The translations under genes were made by a program, and so were the position numbers. Below are positions 45,907 through 59,832 of a stretch of 64,000 nt of DNA, piece after piece (position 1 is the stretch's first letter; each line of letters opens with the position of its first letter). The notes below the pieces were generated by a model that saw only the letters and a program-made list of their open reading frames with translations, did no database searches and had not been told where the DNA came from. The DNA is taken from the NCBI RefSeq assembly GCF_048771995.1, contig NC_133030.1, forward strand, positions 36,966,501 to 37,030,500, given 5' to 3'. This stretch comes from Taeniopygia guttata (lineage: Eukaryota; Chordata; Aves; Passeriformes; Estrildidae).

Positions 45907-48900
45907 AAGTTACAGCTGTCATTATTATGGTATTTTAAAGACTGGTAGGATAATTGTGATTTTTTAAAAAAAAGTTATTCCAAAAGTCGTATAAATACAA
46001 CTAATCTGAAGCATTAACTATTACAGACATTCTTACAGACTTCCATTAGGTAAATGTTAGTTTCTCCAGTCTTTCTGACAACACACATTTTCTGTTCCCT
46101 TTAAATTAATTTTACAGCAGATTACAATTCCTAAAGCCTCCCTGGGGATTTGAGCTGACTGAAAAAGGAGAACTGCTGAAACACTATATGAAAGGTGGAT
46201 ATTTTCAAGACTGATGTAAACATCTTAGAGACCTTTCCAAATAATTTCAGTTAGTGTAACATGTTCTTTATCTTGAAGAATGTTTTGAACCCCACTTCGA
46301 CCCAAGCACTCTTTAAAGGTCTGCAAAATCAACTTCTGAGCCAGACTGATTTTTGACAACTAGCTTCATTTTTAAATTTCATATTTTCAAAAAATGGATT
46401 GCCTCTGTTGACCAAAGTCTTCTTATGTTTTCTATCTGATCTAATTAACATAACACTGCAATGTTTTCCCAGTAATCTATAATGTTTTCATTCTGCTTCT
46501 TTTGGATTTTTTGTGAGGTTTTTTTGCCAGGGTTTTTAAAGACTTTCTGTTGTTTTCTTTATATGTAAGTCTCTCCTAATCCTCCTCACATTGGTCAGTC
46601 TCCCATAGGTGATAAAAATGATTACAACTGTGAAAGTTTCACTGGACCAGAATAAGCAAGTCCTCTGATCAAACAAAGCTGAGGGGACAAAATTGCTCAG
46701 GCATTTTCTAGAATCTGGGATTCTAGTAAGTCCTGGCCAACTCTGAGGTACAGACTCAATGTACTGGAAGGCTTTACAAAGGATAAGATTATTTTTCTCA
46801 GCTATTTTTTCATGCTACCATCCCCCTGACAACTAGGAGCCTCTCTTTTATGTGGATTAAGTCTGTGCCAGCTGCTGTTTTTTCTCAAATTCCCATTCAG
46901 TAAACACTGCCTTATTAACAAGACCTTATTACTCACAATCATTAAAAAGGAAAGTCAAAAATATTGTTATGTAATTAATTATGATTGTATATTGATGCTA
47001 TTAAATACTTATTTACCCAGATTTTATAGAGTTCTGTACGTTTGCCTGCTAACAGCATGATAATTTCAATGAATGGGGAAAGATAAAGCCACAAACATAT
47101 ACAGCCCTTATTTCTGTTTTTGACCTATTTACATTAAGCACTGAGTAAATACACTTTATAATTCACAGAAGGCTAAGCCAAAGTCATCAATATGGGAGAA
47201 CAAACCCATGTTTTGAAGTCTAGCTCTCCCTGATACTCCAAGGTGGATATGCACAAGATCATTATGTATTCCTCACCACAGGTCAGTTGCTTAGCTACCA
47301 GAGAAGTAGAGAACTACTAATTGAAAGTATTCAGTATTGCTGGCAGCATCTGTTGCAGGACACTGGTCTTAGAAACACTCAGATATAAATGTTGCAAGAG
47401 GAAGAATGAAAGAAAAATCCACACAATATAATCTTGCTGAAAATGGCAAATGTCTTTCTTCTGTATTCTAATATATGAATTATTATCAGTGAAATGACAT
47501 TGATTCTGATGACAATCAAATGCTGTGATGAATTTTGTTGTAGAGACTAGTTATTCCCAAAACTTTTACATGCTGTGGTTATATTTTGGATGCAATTATT
47601 GCAAATACTGGAATAATTTCTTATTTATATAGCTCCATCACATTTCCAAGTGATTCATTACATTCATTACATTCAGGGGCCTCTAGTTAATAGTAGAGTC
47701 ATTAAAAAAAAAATACAATCAAAAACTGGAAAGAATATTATCTTCTCATGAGATCCCTAATTGCTTAAACTCCTGCATTTAGTTTCCATGAAACTTGAAA
47801 CCTTGTAGTGCAACAAGCACTCCATTTTAGCTCAGAGAAGAATTTGACAATACATTATTAACTTTTCACAGTATTCTCCAGTGTAGGTGTTCTAGTTTTT
47901 ATTTTATTGTTTTTCTTTTGCATTCAGTGTTTTATAACTTCATTTTCTGCCGCTGTCAATGTCTGGAATAAAAAAGTTAAGGCCATCCTGTCGGAATAAA
48001 TGAGAGGCTCTCTTTAATCTATGTCCTCATATCAGACGTTTCAAATGAGACATTTTAAACCCTTACCTTTCAGCTGTCAGATTGGAAAAAATAAATTTGG
48101 ACTAGAATTACATTCTACTGCAGTTTTGCATATAAAGTATTAGGAAAAACATTCCTGGAAACAAAATCTCAGCAGTTTTATTGAGAAAGTTCAGTTAAAT
48201 TTCTTCCATAGAGAAATGTCTCACAGGTAACTTCACATGAATTCAATAAACCTATATTTCCACAGATAGATAGTTTTTATAGTTAGGGTTGCTTATAATG
48301 ATGACTCTATATACCATTTTGTAGATTTGACAGCCCTGTAAGCGAATGAAAGATACAAGTTTGTTGTATTTATCTAATTTCCAAACACTTTAAAACTAAA
48401 AACAGATCTTCAGGCTTTCTGGGCCCACCTAAAATACATTGTCCCAGGATTATCTGTATAGATAAAAGGATTTCATATTCTCTTACCTGGGAGGAGAATC
48501 CAGAACTTGAGAAAATACATTTAATTGACAGACTGCCGTGTTAATTTATTAATGGATCAAGTGTGCTATTGCAGGGCTCCAGTAATATAACTTGCTACAC
48601 ACTAAATTCTTATTTTAAATTTAATTGTGAATCTGAAAAAGAATTTCACCCTACTTTTTGCTTAAATTGTATGGTTGTTCACTACAGAGTAGGCCTAGAA
48701 CTGTCTCTTGGATGCCTCTATAAAAGAATCCCTAAACCAAATCACCAGGGAAAGTAACAAGTGCAGCTTGTTGCAGACAACTTCAGCTCACACAATTGTA
48801 CATTCTAAGACATCCAGTTGAATATTCATATATTTATGATTGCAACACCTTGCAGTCAGGAAAAGGTCCACAAGGTAGTGACATAGTCCTTCTCAGTAGT

Positions 48901-50265
48901 ACATGATCCTCAGGGAGCACAGCAAACCTCCCAAAGTGCAGAGTTATGTCTAACATACAAGACTACCTTAAATTATAATCTATTAATTCAACAAAAATTT
49001 CAATTTCCTCAGCCAAATGAATTCTTCTCCTCTTGTAAAACAGTTATAGTTCTAAAAACACTAAAACATCGTTCATTAGTCTCAGCTAATATCTGACATC
49101 CCAAATCATAGGGAATACTGACAATGTCACAGATTCCTTGCCATCCCATGGGTCTTTCTTGAGATAATTCTACTGTATTTAAGCTGTGCACTTCTCCTGG
49201 TTTTCCTTTCTTTAACTTCCTCTTTCAAAACTCAATTTTCTGTTACATGGAGTAAGTATATTTAGCTTCATAAGTTAACATAACTTTAAGAGAGCAGTTG
49301 CTTTGTGCTTACTTGTCACCTGCGCTTAAACCATAATGCTGACTAGTGCTTTTCATCCCTTCTTATCTTTTTTGAATTCCCTGAAGTCCATATAGACTAT
49401 TTAAGGCTCAATGCATCTTTGGTCCCTTCTTAGGTATTCCCATGAGATGTAAATAATAAAGCTGCCAACACAGAGGACTAAAGTTTTTCAATAAAACCTA
49501 TTTTAAATTTGGGAAATAAGTAAGTGGTGATTAAAGGAAAAAAATACTTTTCATCCAAGCAGATATTAGGCAGAACTTAAACAAGAACTAATAAAGTTGC
49601 ACTTTTGAAATCACAAGTTATAGATAATTTACAAACAGTAATTGGAAAAGGCTCAGCTAATGAGGTCTCTGGACCATTAATAATCTGTTTCAATAATTGA
49701 GGATCTCAAAAGACTGGCAAGAAACTGTCACCGTATATCTGGTTAAATAAGGAATAAGTTAAAACCAATGGCCCAAATAACCATATATTTTTCAGTCTGG
49801 CCATTTTCACATAAATACTGATGGAAATTAAACAGAGACATTTTTAAAAAGGTAAATTAATTAATGATTTTTAAATCTTTGCATGATTGGAATATGAATA
49901 ATCACAGAGGACATGGGGCAAGGGAGATTATATAATATGACCCTAGACCATTGTGTCTTCTCCATTTCCCAATTCAACTCACGCATCAATAAATTGGAAG
50001 GAAAAAACAATCAAACAAACAAATGCCCCACAGCTGATAGAACTCAGTAAGGTTCCAGATGGATGAAAAGATTTTGACTCAGTTAGGTGGAAAAATAGTG
50101 TCCAAAGGCTGGTTGTAGAATTTAGACATTTGAATAAGAGATAAAGCATACATTTGAAATATCGGTATGTTATATTTTAAAATCAAGAATGAGATCAGAC
50201 TACTTGATCAGGACTTGATTTACAGACTAAAAAACTATCTCTGTCCATTTGATTCTCACAAATCA
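45907..50265. other. AT-rich unique sequence, no gene seen
   Basis: About 4.4 kb with no recognisable gene or family. A small ACATTCATT tandem lies at 47,652-47,676. The minus-strand frame at 49,009-49,191 (60 codons) is unrecognised. Words near 47,200 recall MIR SINEs but cannot be assigned. Confidence 0.5.
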
Positions 50266-50269
50266 ATCT

Positions 50270-50719
50270 GCAACAAGGACTAGCAACAAACCCTTACAAC
50301 TAAGAAGGTCAACAGCATCCTGGACTGTATTAGGAAGAGCACCACCTGCAAGCAGATTTACATAGTTGATCCTTCCCTTCTGCTCAGCACTGGTGAGTTA
50401 TCTGGAGTGTTGTTCCCTGTGCTGGACTCCACAGTACAAGAGGCATGAAAGCATTGGACAGAGCACAGTGAAGGACCACTAACATGATTCAAGGATTGCA
50501 GCATCTGTTAAACTAGGAAAGACTGAAAGTTGGGAGTTTTTGCCAGGAGAAGAAATGGTTCAGTAGGATCTTGTTAATGTGTATCAATTAATGGCAGAAA
50601 ATAAAGATGTAGAAGCATGACCCTTCTCAGTAACACCTAACAGAAAGACAGAAGGCAGAACACACAAAGTTAAAAGCAGGAAAATCCTGTTTAACACAAG
50701 GAAAGGTATAATTCCTGTA
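50270..50719 (+). mobile_element. CR1 LINE fragment, left part
   Basis: Matches the ORF2 end and 3' region of avian CR1: AGAAGGTCAACAGCATCCTGGACTG, TTAGGAAGAGC, GATCCTTCCCTTCTGCTCAGCACTGGTGAG and later blocks in the correct order. It breaks off at CCTGTA, where a reverse-oriented CR1 piece intervenes, and resumes at 50,836. The middle is diverged, with small deletions. A 5'-truncated, dead copy. Confidence 0.85.
50715..50719. repeat. Left copy of 5-bp duplication CTGTA
   Basis: CTGTA occurs here and at 50,836-50,840, flanking the nested CR1 exactly. The outer CR1 needs this sequence only once, so it is a target-site duplication of the second insertion. Confidence 0.65.
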
Positions 50720-50835
50720 GAATCACTAAAAAGTTTGGGTTGGAAGGGATCTCTGAAAGATCATCTAGTCAAACTCTCTGCCATAGGCTGGGACATCTTT
50801 TACTTAGGTTATTCTTTTGACCAGATTGCTCAAGG
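50720..50835 (-). mobile_element. Nested CR1 3' fragment (116 bp)
   Basis: On the plus strand it reads GAATCACTAAAAAGTTTGGGTTGGAAGGGATC...GATCATCTAGTC...CTGCCATAGGCTGGGACATC...GACCAGATTGCTCAAGG, which is the inverted 3' terminus of a CR1. It splits a plus-strand CR1 and is bounded by CTGTA on both sides. The outer copy reads on smoothly when it is removed (...TTCCTGTA / AGGTGAACACTG...). It must therefore be younger than the outer copy. Confidence 0.85.
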
Positions 50836-51022
50836 CTGTAAGGTGAACACTGTAATGGGTTGCCTGGAGAGGCTGCAGAGTCTCAGTTCTTGGAGAAAGA
50901 AAAGAGCCAACTCAATGCATGACTGAGCAATCTGCTCTAGATCATCTTGTTTGGAGCAGTGGGATTGTGCAAGATGGCCTCTGGAGGTCCATTCCAACCT
51001 TCATGATACTGTGATTCTATGA
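50836..51022 (+). mobile_element. CR1 LINE fragment, right part
   Basis: Continuation of the CR1 begun at 50,270: AGGTGAACACTGTAATGGGTTGCC, TGGAGAGGCTGCAGAGTCTC, a CCTTGGAG-like block and the terminal TCCATTCCAACCTTCATGATACTGTGATTCTATGATG, which carries the CR1 octamer end. With the left part it forms one 5'-truncated insertion of about 640 bp. Confidence 0.9.
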
Positions 51023-52935
51023 TGAAAAAACAAGATGCAACCCTTACATTACTGATGTGTATGATGTTTGAAATTGAGCTTCCCACAAAGCTTTAATATT
51101 AGATAATGAAATATTTCAGGTATTATAATTTATATACAAATTGTTGAACTAAGGTATGGACATTTGCATTATGAACCATCTCTTTCTTTCTCCTACTCCT
51201 CAGTACACACAGAGGTATACAAATATACTTTACTTTCTTTATCAATCAAACTTGCCCTACAATCACTGAAAAATTTGAGACACTCTTTAAGTCACTGTGA
51301 GTTTTAGTAATATTTCTTTTTTTCAGTTCTCATGAACCCCTCTTTCTAACAAATAGCCATAATTGTGAGATATCTAAATTCTATGCACTAATACTAGACT
51401 TCAAGATTTCAGTTTCAGAAATGTGTGAGTAGTGGGAAGCGTTAACTGAAATAAAAATTGTGAAGTTTTCCAACCAAAAAATATGCTATCATTGTAAAAT
51501 AAATGGTTTCCAGTAGTTTTCTTTTTTTTAGGAGGGATTTTCTGGCTTTCTGTGTCTTCCTTTACTAATTTTCAGACCTTTGTAAGGATAACAGCATTCT
51601 CACTGGGTCTATTATCAAATAGTTCCTTCATATCATTTATATATTGGGAAATTAAACCAAAAGCAAACACTTTTACACAACTGTTCTTTCCTGTAAGAGT
51701 TTTTTCTATTAAATATATGGGAAGGAAAAAAACCTTGAATAACAGAAAAGTAGTGTCCAGAATAAAGAAAGGCTGATTAAGATTTACTATATTACATGCT
51801 TCTTAACCCAGCATCTAATTTCCTCTTCAGTTATATATCAATGACTTTGGCATACAGAATGATACAGTACTGTCCTATTAAACTAGTGGCTTATATAAAG
51901 GAATGGTTTCCTACTCATTTTCTGACTCTAAGCTAGTCTTTGCAAATGTCATTCTTGGATAATTACCTCCTATACAAAAAAAAAAAAAAATCAATATTTG
52001 TTTATACCCAAGTTTATGCATCCTTTTTACGGCATGAACAGAAACTGGGTGCTTAGGCTGAGCTTGCAATAATAAGTCAAGCATACTGCTTTCTGAAATT
52101 TATTGTTATTATGTTGCTTTTAACTTGCTGATGTGGTTACTAAATGTGCAAACTGAACTGGTCTACACTACACAGTCCAACTGATAAGTGTTGGAGTTAG
52201 GTTGGCTACAATAATTATTGTTCTGGAGATGATAGCAAGCACTTCCCACCTTTTCCTCATGCCTGTTTTTCATACAAGGAGGAAGAAAAAAGCTGGAACA
52301 GCCTAATTTAAGAACAATAAGACAATTTTAACAAATTGTTAAAACCTATAAATCTTCTGTTAGTCTGTCATCTCTCCTGCCTCATTCCTTTAGAATCCTG
52401 GAAAACTGGAAAAGAGAAAAGAGGAAGCATCCTTAAACTTTTCTTGGCATTTCATTCTTACAGTGAAACCAGAATCAACTCTCACAATTTCTACTGCAAA
52501 TATATCTATTGATAATGCAGTCAATAAGACATGCACAAGCAATTTAGTCACTAGAATGAACAAAAAATTTAAACTTTTGTTTAATTATATGAATTCTCAT
52601 ATTACTTATTCCAGCCACACTAGGTTATTAGGTTATTTCATGTTGCCTCATTCCCCATACTCTCACAGTGTTTTTCTGACACCATGCCATAAAAGGAGCT
52701 CCATAAAAGGAGCTCTTTTTATGTTCTTCAATCCAAATTATAAATGCACTCTGCCTTTAATCCAGTAGATACCTTGATAATCAAAACCTAACAATTTTCC
52801 TCTTACACGCATTCCCTCGTCTCCTCAGCTTGCTTTCCAGACCACTCTACTTAAAATTGCCTGTCCTTTGGGAGCCATAAGCTGAAATAAGGGGGGAGTT
52901 TTGCTAACCTGTGGGTTTATGTCCAATAGTGTTTT
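51023..52935. other. AT-rich unique sequence, no gene seen
   Basis: No recognisable element apart from an A-run near 51,977-51,990 and the 14-bp duplication at 52,687. The 101-codon frame at 52,463-52,768 is unrecognised and partly covers that duplication. Confidence 0.5.
52687..52714. repeat. Perfect 14-bp tandem duplication
   Basis: CCATAAAAGGAGCT is repeated exactly, head to tail. Perfect identity suggests a recent slippage event. Confidence 0.95.
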
Positions 52936-52940
52936 AAGAC

Positions 52941-52995
52941 TATAGAATCATAGAAGTAGAAATCCAGAAAGCCAATAATCATCTAAATTCCTACC
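52941..52995 (-). mobile_element. Possible CR1 3'-end scrap
   Basis: ATAGAATCATAGAAGTAGAAA...AATCATCTAAATTCCTACC resembles an inverted, diverged CR1 3' terminus: the octamer AGAATCATAGAA, then a GATCATCTAGTTCC-like block at the right distance. Short and degraded. Confidence 0.45.
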
Positions 52996-53560
52996 AGTAC
53001 TCTTTATTATAAGTTACCCAAGATGCCAGCTTATCGAATTGTGACTTATATTCCAGTGTGTATCCTCTAGTTCAAAAATATAAGAAGTGCTCATTCTCTT
53101 ATCCATATAGATTCAGCTTATGCTCAATTTGTATGCAAAGCAAATAATTTGCTCATATTTGTAGAGGATATGCATTATCAGAGCACAACACCTGCAGGAC
53201 AAAGGATAGGTTAATTTCATTGTTGCCATGAAGCAAAGGAGATCATTACAGAGCCTGCAGTAACCAAGCTCTGTGAAATAGCTGCATTAGTCATTAACTT
53301 TCTAGCACTAAATTTCATATCAGACTCAATTAACTACTACATAGCTTTTAATGACAATATTTTTCAGATGCAGCTTTTGTTTACTAATAAGATTTCCCAT
53401 CACAACCAACTTTGTGATTCCTTTGGTGGCGTTGATATTCAAGTCTTGCATTTCTTTGAAGAAAATGGAGCAAAGAAAATCACATTTGCTGAAAGTACTC
53501 CTTGAATTATTCTTCTAAATTTTAAAGCATTTAAGTTGTACTTTTGCACTAAATGTCAAT

Positions 53561-53600
53561 AGAACATGTGGAGTTGTTTATAGAGCATGGAGTTGTTTAT
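53561..53600. repeat. Tandem duplication, units of 21 and 19 bp
   Basis: agaacatgtggagttgtttat is followed by the near-copy agagcatggagttgtttat (2-bp deletion and one substitution), then agaac. A local duplication. Confidence 0.85.
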
Positions 53601-56600
53601 AGAACTTCCATATGTTTGAACATCCTGAACATTTCTGTTGTATTTGAGACTTTCATGATCGAAGGCTTTATTATTTTCTTATCATACCAAAATTCAAAGC
53701 TCAGAATAAAAGTCACAAATTTAATATAACCAGAAAATAGTTTGCAGAGTAATTAGTACAATATGCACAAAGAGCAGTTGGATTAAGTTATCATATCACC
53801 CACAACCTACAGAAGAAAACACTTCAGCAATAATCTTTGAGATTTCAGAAATATTTTCATGTCTATGAAGCAAACCCAATGAGCCAACATTAGGTTTTTT
53901 TGTCTTTACTTTTCAAAGGTAAAACCTTAAAATGGCACCTACCTAGACCAAAAAGAAGAAAAATGTCTCTTTACTGTATTTTGCTTTACAATACAAGAGA
54001 GCATCTTTAGCTGTTACTGGCCTTATTTTTGCACCTGAAAATAGTTGTTTTGTATTCTTACATTAGAAAAACAGAAGCTAAACCTCACAATTTGCTTTCA
54101 AAATCCCTTTTCCTATGCTATTACCATGTTAGTCTTCAGCCCACTTAGAACTGCATTCCATTTTATGTACTTTGTCATTTGTAGTCATATCATCTGAGCT
54201 TCTCATTTCAAAGCTGATCACCTTTAATTCATTCACCTGCACCTGGGTTTTGAAATACTCACTATGCACTTATCTTTCCAGTATTGTTTTAGATCTTTTT
54301 CTCGTTTCTGCTGGTTTTGCCCTTTTGCATTTGTCATAGGAAGAGGTATATTTTCTGTTATAAACACATATGTCATTTTGTCCTTTTTTATCCATATGTT
54401 TTTATCATCAGTTTCTTGGGAATTCTTCAGTGACTTCTAAGTGTTCTGTTAGACTAATCTAGTGAAGTAAGGAATTCCCAAGTCTACTTCTGCACCACTA
54501 AGGAGTATTTAATTTATTAATAAGCAGCATAGAAAAAGTAATGTACCAGGTTGCATTCAGAACCAAAGAGATCTTTTCTCCTAATTTCACCATTCAGATT
54601 AGTGTAAAAGCACTAAAGCACACATCACTTTAATTACCAGTCCTCTGGACAAGGAAATCAGACAGGAGAAGTAAAATCTATATTGGACAGTGGTTTTCTT
54701 TTTAATCTTATAATAGCAGCTGCCTATTAATAGGATCTATAGAACCCTTTCATAGGTGGTCTCAAAGGTAAGCATTACCCCAAGAATATGCAGAACAATA
54801 TGCAGAAAATAACTGATTCTAGGGTGACTGCTTGCTGTCTTACTTTTTGCTACACAAGAAGCCATACAAATGCTAAGTTATGAGGACATAAGCCTGAATA
54901 TTTACCTTCTCAGCTTTTAAAGAATTTTGAAGTGCTCCTTTTTTGAAAAAAAAAATTAAAACATGATAAATCAGGCTGGCAGAGGCATTACACAGATTTA
55001 ATTTTTTATTATAAAATAAACCCCCCCAAATTTTCACCTCCTCACATTTGTTCAGCCTTAACTGCTGCCTTAACTAATGGCTGAAATATTATACTTAAAA
55101 AGTCTTACCTGCCCAGAGAAGCCTTGCAGTTATAATTCAACCCTAACTGGTAAAAAAGGACTTGAAAGTGTCTCATGAATTTACTCTCCTAACAGTGAAC
55201 ATTTATAAAATATATCATATTTCCAAAATGATCTTGTACTTTAATGCCTGGTTAAATAACATTTGTTGTGAAAAAGCATGGCTCAAAGATCCTGTGTAAC
55301 AGGTTTGTATTCTGTTTGTTAGTCCTTATAATTCCTGCACAGTCACCAGACACTGAAACAATTGAAGCAATTTAATTAGAAGTTCCCTGTTCTAAATCTA
55401 GTTTCCACTGATAAAATTCCAATGATTTTTTCATATAACTCCTAATCTCTCAAGTGGTGAAAACCTCCTAATATTGTTTCATCTATATTGACTCAGGGAT
55501 GTTGCAGATATATAAGTTCCAGAATTCAGAAACCAATTTTTTCCAGTCAGTTATGCTGACACAAATGAATATTGGAAGGACAACACAAACTTTAGAGGAT
55601 ATCTTGAGAAAAGGTCTTCAAATCCACCACATTAATATCAATAAATATGAGGAAACACTAAATTGAGGAAACTGGGAAGAATTCTCAGAGTCTTATTAAA
55701 GAAATATTCCTATGGATGGACCTTGGCAAACCTGAAGACTACTAAAGAGGAACTGAAGCCCAAAAAAAAGCAGTGACACAATTCACTTGTTGAAAAAACA
55801 GTTTCATAATGGGCCAGCACATCTCTTCTTCAAAATTATAATTTTGAAGATTGAAAAGTGACAATGCACAGAGAAAAACTGAATAGTAACATCTACAATC
55901 AGGGTTTTTAATTAATCTGAATTTTAAACTCACTTGAGTTTTCAAAAAGGCACCTAATTTATATTATCAGACTGGAGTCAATCTCTAGCAATACTTTTAA
56001 GATTCTGCCTTCTGCTTCCTTCAGGCACCAGTATTAGACCATAGTTGCTCACAATAAACACACTGTGATCACTTAACTGCCTGCTACCAAATTTCCATCA
56101 GATTTACACTGGCTTTCTCATCTCCCACATTTATAAAGTGACTATTAGACTCAATACCACTTCCATGATTGTCATATTCATTCTGATAAGAAAGAGGATT
56201 TTTATAGTTACCTATACTTATACTAAAGTAACTTATACTTACCTCACTTTTGATTGATTAAGACAACAGTTTTAGCAGGTAAAGAAGGAAATCCCCAAAA
56301 CTGATATGGGAAAGAGAAGTCAATGCGGGCATTGAAATACTTATGTGTTCCATTTTTCTTGCTGTTTATACAAAAAAAGTCAGAATTTCCTTGCTATGCT
56401 AACAGTCTTCTGAAAATCTGCCAGATAAGATAAAGTAGATGTGGTTTCTTAAACCTAGGACAAATTAGAACTACTGAATGCAAAATAATATTTATGCTGA
56501 AAGATCCCCTTAAACTCCATAATGAAAAAAAAAACTTTAAAATTCACTAAGAAGGAATATTTTTAATTATTTTCTCTTGGATACATCATCAGTGCCATTG

Positions 56601-56789
56601 CTTCACCACATTTCAGGTTTCATGGATCCTAAAGATATCACTGTAGCTTCTTAAGTGACCTTTTACAAGCAAAGTGCATTACATTTCATATACAAGCAAT
56701 TTTAAATTTTATTGTGAAATTTTTACCAGCTTTTACAATTAAGAATTGCTATTAAATAACGTTCATTGTCTTTCAATATAACTAATGTG

Positions 56790-56880
56790 TAAAATATATT
56801 GTAGATATAAAATATTAATATAAAAATAATAAAAAATTTATTAATATAAATTAATATTAATATAAAATAATAAAAAGTAG
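56790..56880. repeat. TAATA-rich low-complexity tract
   Basis: Interspersed ATTAATATAA and AATAATAAA words over about 90 bp, nearly free of G and C. Confidence 0.8.
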
Positions 56881-58957
56881 ACTTTTTTTCTAAGAAATAT
56901 TATCAGCTAATATGGAAAAATAAGGCACAACTAATTAAACTAAAAAAACTAACAAAATGACCTGGGGGTTAAAGAACAATTGTATATTTTCAAATACATG
57001 TTCTACACCATACACTTAGCAGCCACTCTCTTCAGTTTTAATTTATCTGAAGTTTATTATAATTTTGCTAGCTACCTGACTATTCAGGTATTTCTTCAGA
57101 TTTAGAGAATGGTCCCAAGTTCTTTCAAACTCTGTTAGACTAGTCTGGACTGAAAGGTCTGGTTCATTTTGGTCTGACTACAAGCACCTTTGCAGAACTG
57201 AAGCCTTACAGACATGCTCTAACAGAGAGACCTGAACACTGCCTGTAAGATGTGTGAACAACATTAGCATTTCTTTCTGTACCTAATATGAAAGGCACTG
57301 ACAATTAGCATTTGCTGAAGAGCTTAGCTCTGTCTTATCTGTGATAAGAGTTTCAGCTCTGTTCTCATCCTCTAAATTAAGGAGGGAATGTTTTACTCTA
57401 TTTGAATTACTCTCCAGTCCATTCAACCTGTGAGGGTTCTATTTATCAGAACATATAAGTAAGTTTATTAGTCCCTTAGAAGTCAATAACCCCTTTTTTT
57501 TCTACTTGTTTAGCCGATTAGCATTAATCACATACTTGTTAAAGTTAAGTTTTTTGGTGATTAAGAATATACCCGAACTGATACAAGCAGTTTTAAAAGT
57601 GAATGCATGAAAATTGAAAAGGACCCCTCTGTGAAGACAGTTTAACTGATATTTATTAAAAACAACTCACAAGCTCACTGCAAAAATTCCTCACATTCTT
57701 TTCACAAGGGTTGTTAATTTTTACCCTCATTATTAATACATGCCCTTACTGCCCAAGCTGCAAGATATATTAACATTTTCATATGGTTTCTATCATGTAT
57801 ATTGATACAAAATGGTCAGAAAAAAAGCTAATCACCTCATTCCTCACATATTCCTACCTGAAGGTTCTATCCAGGCAACCCAAGGGCAATGGCTTTGGAT
57901 TACAACTTTATTAGCATCTCATCTCAAGGAGGAAACACAAAAAGGTTATAGCCAAATATGTAGAGACATTTTTCTAAAATGAACAACCAACCACAAAAAA
58001 ATTGTATTTCAGTTCTCGAAAATAAAAATTTCCAGGGCAGTCTTGTCACCAGCCTTTGATGACATGAAATCTAAGGCTATTAATCAGACTAATTCCAAAA
58101 TATTTTCTTCATTACAATATTTTCATTCATGAGTTTTCATGCAGACGCTCAAGAAACCATTTAAATGAACTACAAATTTCAAAACAAGTTAATACTATTT
58201 TAATTTTGTCAAGCTGAAAAATCATTATGATGTAGTTGAGTTGCTCTTATGAAAGTGTTTATTCTAAAGTTCGACTGCAAATGTACTCTTTTCTCAATTA
58301 TGAAGTGCTGGATGACAGACATAATGCTCTTAATATCTCTTTGACTTGAGTCCTTATTGTATTACATTGCTAGGGCCTCCTTTTTCATTTCTTCTTCTTA
58401 AATTATACAAAGCATAGGGATAGGCCACAGAGAATATTTTAAATATGAACTATTTGAATCTCTAAGCTTCAAAGGAGAGGATTTGGGGCAAAATTAAATT
58501 CAATACATTGAACTCAAGTTCAAAGCAATTCCCTGAGTTTCTGTTGTTCTGCATTTTTGGTTTTGTGTTTGTTTGTTGGCTGCTGGACTTTTATCAAATT
58601 GGTTTATAGAATCAGAAAATTAAGCAGAAAAAAGGAAGCTCTGTTTATGAAAACTTTCATGCAGCAAACACATATTTTTCAAGAAAATATGATACATGGG
58701 AGCTACCTTATTTTTTTGGTCAGGATACAAGTGCCTTGGAAAAAACAGAATTTGAAAATCACTTCCAGCCTGTTCTTAAATAAAAAATTCAATAGATAGT
58801 TTAATCATAATTCAATCCAAACAGTATCTCTAACAGAAACAGAAGACTAGTACATTTTCACTCTAAACTATTTTGTAGAATGAACAATAATATATTAAAT
58901 ACTACAACACCAATTCACCAAATTGCTGTAAATATACTGCATTACTATTACTACCCT

Positions 58958-59832
58958 TGGTGGGTTAACTTCTGGTTGCCAGTAGCCTATCAAACTACTC
59001 TCTCACTGCCCTTCCTCAGCAGGGCATAGAGAGAAAACAAGATGAACAAACTCACAGATCAAGGCAAAGACAGAGAGATCACATCACAGGCAAAACAAAC
59101 TTTAGGTAGACTAATTTAAAAGTCTTCAACAAAAAATGTCTATAATCAAAGTAGAATAAGACGGTAAGTAATGAAAAACATAACTAAAAATGTCTTCTTT
59201 CTCTGTATCCCCACTTCACAAGTTCAATTTTACTCCTTCACTCCACACTGTTCTACCTCCTCCCGACCCCAAACAGCACAAAGGGGATGGGGAATGGGGA
59301 TTATGGTCATTTCAGAACACTTCATCCCTGCCACTCCTTCCTCCTTACACTTTCCCCCTTCTTCCTCATGGATCTTTTCCATGGGCTACAGTCCTTGAGA
59401 AGCAAACTGCCCTAGTGTGGGTCCCTATGGGCCACCACGCCTTCCAGAAAGCTTCCTGCTGCATGAACGCATCCCCCTGCTCCAGCTGAAGCTCTCTACA
59501 GGCTGTAAGGTGGTTCACCACAGGGAAACAGGACACTTCACTATAGCCTCCTCTGTAGACTGTGTAGGATTCTCCATTTCCCTCACTTAGGGTCTTCAGG
59601 GTCTCTCACATTCATCTCACTTCTCTCTCTCGCTGCTGCACAGCACTTTTTACCTGCCCTAAATATGCTATCACAGAATGATGAGGATGGGGATCAGCTT
59701 TGGCCAGCACTGGGTCCATTTTGGAGCCATCTGAAACTGTGCCCAAAACAGAGACAGTCCCTAGTCTCTTCTCACAGAGGCCACCTCTAAAGCCCCCTTG
59801 CTACCAAAACTTTGCCACATGAACAAAGTATA
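58958..59832 (-). mobile_element. Avian ERV LTR, related to family A
   Basis: On the plus strand it begins TGGTGGGTTAACTTCTGG and ends TTGCTACCAAAACTTTGCCACATGAAC, the same termini as the 40.2-kb copy. The body differs: it has a TTCAGAACACTTCATCCCTGCC segment and a CCTCATGGATCTTTTCCATGGGCTACAGTCC block. I take it as a related subfamily in the same minus-strand orientation. It is more diverged than the 42.1-kb LTR and its CA end has decayed. No internal retroviral region is seen on either side. The 75- and 99-codon frames within it are incidental. Confidence 0.8.

Larger units (their letters stand above)
52996..58955. other. AT-rich unique sequence, no gene seen
   Basis: About 6 kb with no recognisable gene, RNA or repeat family. 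It holds a 19-21-bp tandem duplication at 53,561 and a TAATA-rich low-complexity tract at 56,790-56,880. The C7 run near 55,021 and the T-run at 57,495 are simple sequence. Confidence 0.5.
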
